Source: an uncultured Hungatella sp.
GTDB lineage: Bacteria; Bacillota; Clostridia; Lachnospirales; Lachnospiraceae
Length of the DNA stretch: 64,000 bases
Reading direction: 5' to 3'
NCBI GenBank assembly: GCA_910585435.1
Contig: CAJUEJ010000021.1
Coordinates: 1 to 64,000 of the forward strand
Below the pieces are notes generated by a model, which was not told the origin of the DNA, searched no databases, and saw nothing but the letters and a program-made list of their open reading frames with translations. How positions within the stretch are numbered: the stretch's first letter is position 1; each line of letters begins with the position of its first letter. A program made the position numbers and the translations under genes. Shown here piece by piece: positions 63,008-64,000 of this stretch.

Positions 63008-63502
63008 ATGACCATACAGGAATCATACATGAAAGCAGCCATCAGACAGGCCCTGAAGGCAGAGAGCATCGGCGAAGTGCCTATTGGCTGTGTTATTGAA
63101 TATGAAGGAAAGATCATCGCCAGAGGCTATAACCGCCGCATGAAAGACAAAACCGTGCTGGCCCATGCCGAGATTGCCGCCATCCGGAAAGCCTGCAAAA
63201 AAATAGGTGACTGGAGGCTGGAGGGCTGTACCATGTATGTCACATTGGAACCCTGCCCCATGTGTGCCGGAGCCATCGTCCAGGCCAGGATTCCCAGAGT
63301 GGTTATCGGGTGCATGAACCCTAAAGCCGGCTGTGCCGGCTCTGTGCTGGACATGCTTCACCAGCCTGGATTTAACCACCAGGTGGAGGTGGAGAATGGA
63401 ATCTTAGAGTCTGAATGCTCCCGGATGCTGACTGATTTTTTCAGGAAACTGCGGGAGAAGAAAAAAAGCGCCGGTTTATCCGGAAGCTTAACCGAAGGAT
63501 GA
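63008..63502 (+). CDS. tadA: tRNA adenosine deaminase
   Basis: 164 residues. The zinc and proton-shuttle motif HAEIAAIRKA and the second zinc motif PCPMCAGAIVQARI are intact, with the family start YMKAAIRQALKA. It converts A34 to inosine in tRNA-Arg(ACG). The downstream SRP RNA is a common neighbour in Clostridia. GAAGGGAAAC precedes the start. Confidence 0.95.
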   Translation: MTIQESYMKAAIRQALKAESIGEVPIGCVIEYEGKIIARGYNRRMKDKTVLAHAEIAAIRKACKKIGDWRLEGCTMYVTLEPCPMCAGAIVQARIPRVVIGCMNPKAGCAGSVLDMLHQPGFNHQVEVENGILESECSRMLTDFFRKLREKKKSAGLSGSLTEG

Positions 63503-63541
63503 AACACCGACCGACAATCGCTGCCAACCGTGACTTCCTCC

Positions 63542-63570
63542 TTGACAAACCTTCCATACCAGGGTATACT
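63542..63570 (+). promoter_or_regulatory. Strong promoter of the SRP RNA gene
   Basis: TTGACA (63542-63547), a 17-base spacer and TATACT (63565-63570), 27 bases upstream of the RNA's paired 5' end. Confidence 0.8.
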
Positions 63571-63597
63571 TTCTATTGTCAATCAGCCATAAAGTTT

Positions 63598-63859
63598 CCG
63601 TGCAGCCGGGGAGATAGCGGTGCCCTGTACCTGCAATCCGCTCCAGCAGGGGTGATGTCTCACCTCGGGCAGTCTGTTGCAGAGCTGCCCTGTGTAAGTG
63701 GCGATGACGTTTGGGTCTTACGCAACAGAAATTCATGAACCGTGTCAGGGCAGGAATGCAGCAGCACTAAGTGGAACCTTCTGTGTGACGTGAGGGTGCC
63801 TGGACTGAGTTAACTGCACAGGTAACGTCTGTGATACCTGCACAAAGTGAGACGCACGG
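63598..63859 (+). ncRNA. ffs: Signal recognition particle RNA, long clostridial form
   Basis: The ends pair (CCGTGC at 63598-63603 with GCACGG at 63854-63859), giving about 262 nucleotides. The 5' part shows the Alu-domain pattern GGGGAGATAGCGGTGCCCTG and GCAATCCGCTCCAGCAGGGG typical of Firmicutes. The apical Ffh-binding helix reads GTCAGG-GCA-GGAA-TGC-AGCAGC at 63744-63764: the GGAA tetraloop and the asymmetric-loop bases are present, and the three closing pairs differ from the usual TCC/GGA form but still pair. The RNA binds Ffh for co-translational membrane targeting. The exact ends are estimated from pairing. Confidence 0.92.
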
Positions 63860-63878
63860 ATTTAATATAAAACAGCAG

Positions 63879-63942
63879 CCTGATATTGTATAAGTACAGA
63901 TACAAAATATGTTCTGTCTTCTTATGCCATATCAGGTTTTTT
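63879..63942 (+). terminator. Terminator behind the SRP RNA
   Basis: CCTGATAT (63879-63886) pairs with ATATCAGG (63929-63936), with an inner GTATAAG/CTTATGC arm, followed by TTTTTT. Confidence 0.8.
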
Positions 63943-63953
63943 AAGTTTCCCTC

Positions 63954-63982
63954 TTGCCCCGGAAAAAGCTTTGTATTATAAT
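63954..63982 (+). promoter_or_regulatory. Promoter of a gene beyond the window
   Basis: TTGCCC (63954-63959), a 17-base spacer and TATAAT (63977-63982) point out of the window. In related genomes dnaX often follows the SRP RNA, but nothing of it is visible here. Confidence 0.6.
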
Positions 63983-64000
63983 CATAAAATGGGCTTTGTC

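Noticed and set aside
1..64000. tRNA genes, rRNA genes, complete insertion sequences or prophage
   Set aside because: I looked for CCA-ended cloverleaf patterns, transposase motifs other than the Rpn type, and phage structural or integrase genes, and saw none that I could support.

Overview
This window looks like a chromosomal segment of a gut-type Lachnospiraceae bacterium (Clostridia, Firmicutes), probably near Enterocloster/Hungatella/Lachnoclostridium. The reasons are the moderate base composition, purine-rich ribosome binding sites, many ABC carbohydrate transporters, a long clostridial SRP RNA with an Alu domain, and the gene order metG / TraX / TatD / rsmA / nagB / DUF6128-type protein / nrdG / tadA / SRP RNA. 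The genus assignment is inference.

1-17 kb (plus strand) is a run of signalling and export modules. (i) An OmpR-type regulator and kinase are followed, after a terminator and an 11-base phased TTCA repeat array, by a 50-residue membrane peptide, an ABC ATPase and two permeases. (ii) A second OmpR regulator/kinase pair precedes an FtsX/MacB-like ABC exporter. (iii) A small conserved protein precedes a LytTR regulator and an AgrC-like kinase. (iv) azlCD, a further ABC exporter and an Rrf2 regulator close the block.

17-29 kb (minus strand) is a carbohydrate locus. A LacI-family regulator, a sugar-binding lipoprotein, two permeases, an enolase-superfamily enzyme, a sulfatase and a GH88 unsaturated glucuronyl/galacturonyl hydrolase form one apparent operon. 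Its consensus promoter is followed directly by two palindromic operators. A GH2 beta-galactosidase has its own promoter and terminator next door. The set fits uptake and breakdown of sulfated, uronate-containing oligosaccharides.

29.5-35.8 kb is an accessory island. It holds an ANT(6)-like adenylyltransferase, an alkyltransferase-like protein, an ABC-F ATPase, an AAA ATPase/TOPRIM pair that resembles anti-phage systems, a fragment of a second ABC-F gene, and two about 90% identical 72-base hairpin repeats that bracket the ATPase/TOPRIM pair.

35.8-48.4 kb is a decaying pair of sugar-uptake loci. An alpha/beta hydrolase, a YesN-like regulator, a YesM-like kinase and a GH43-like enzyme each show a reading-frame break. 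The regulator has lost its DNA-binding domain. A second solute-binding/permease/AraC cluster has lost its middle through an apparent deletion near 47.6 kb.

48.7-64 kb is mostly core genome: an Rpn-type nuclease, a divergent Sir2-like protein, a secreted CAP protein with a Cys/Pro/Gln-rich stalk, a DUF885 lipoprotein, metG, TraX, TatD, rsmA, nagB, a Gln-rich DUF6128-type protein, a truncated acetyltransferase, a RelE-type toxin/antitoxin pair, nrdG, tadA and the SRP RNA.
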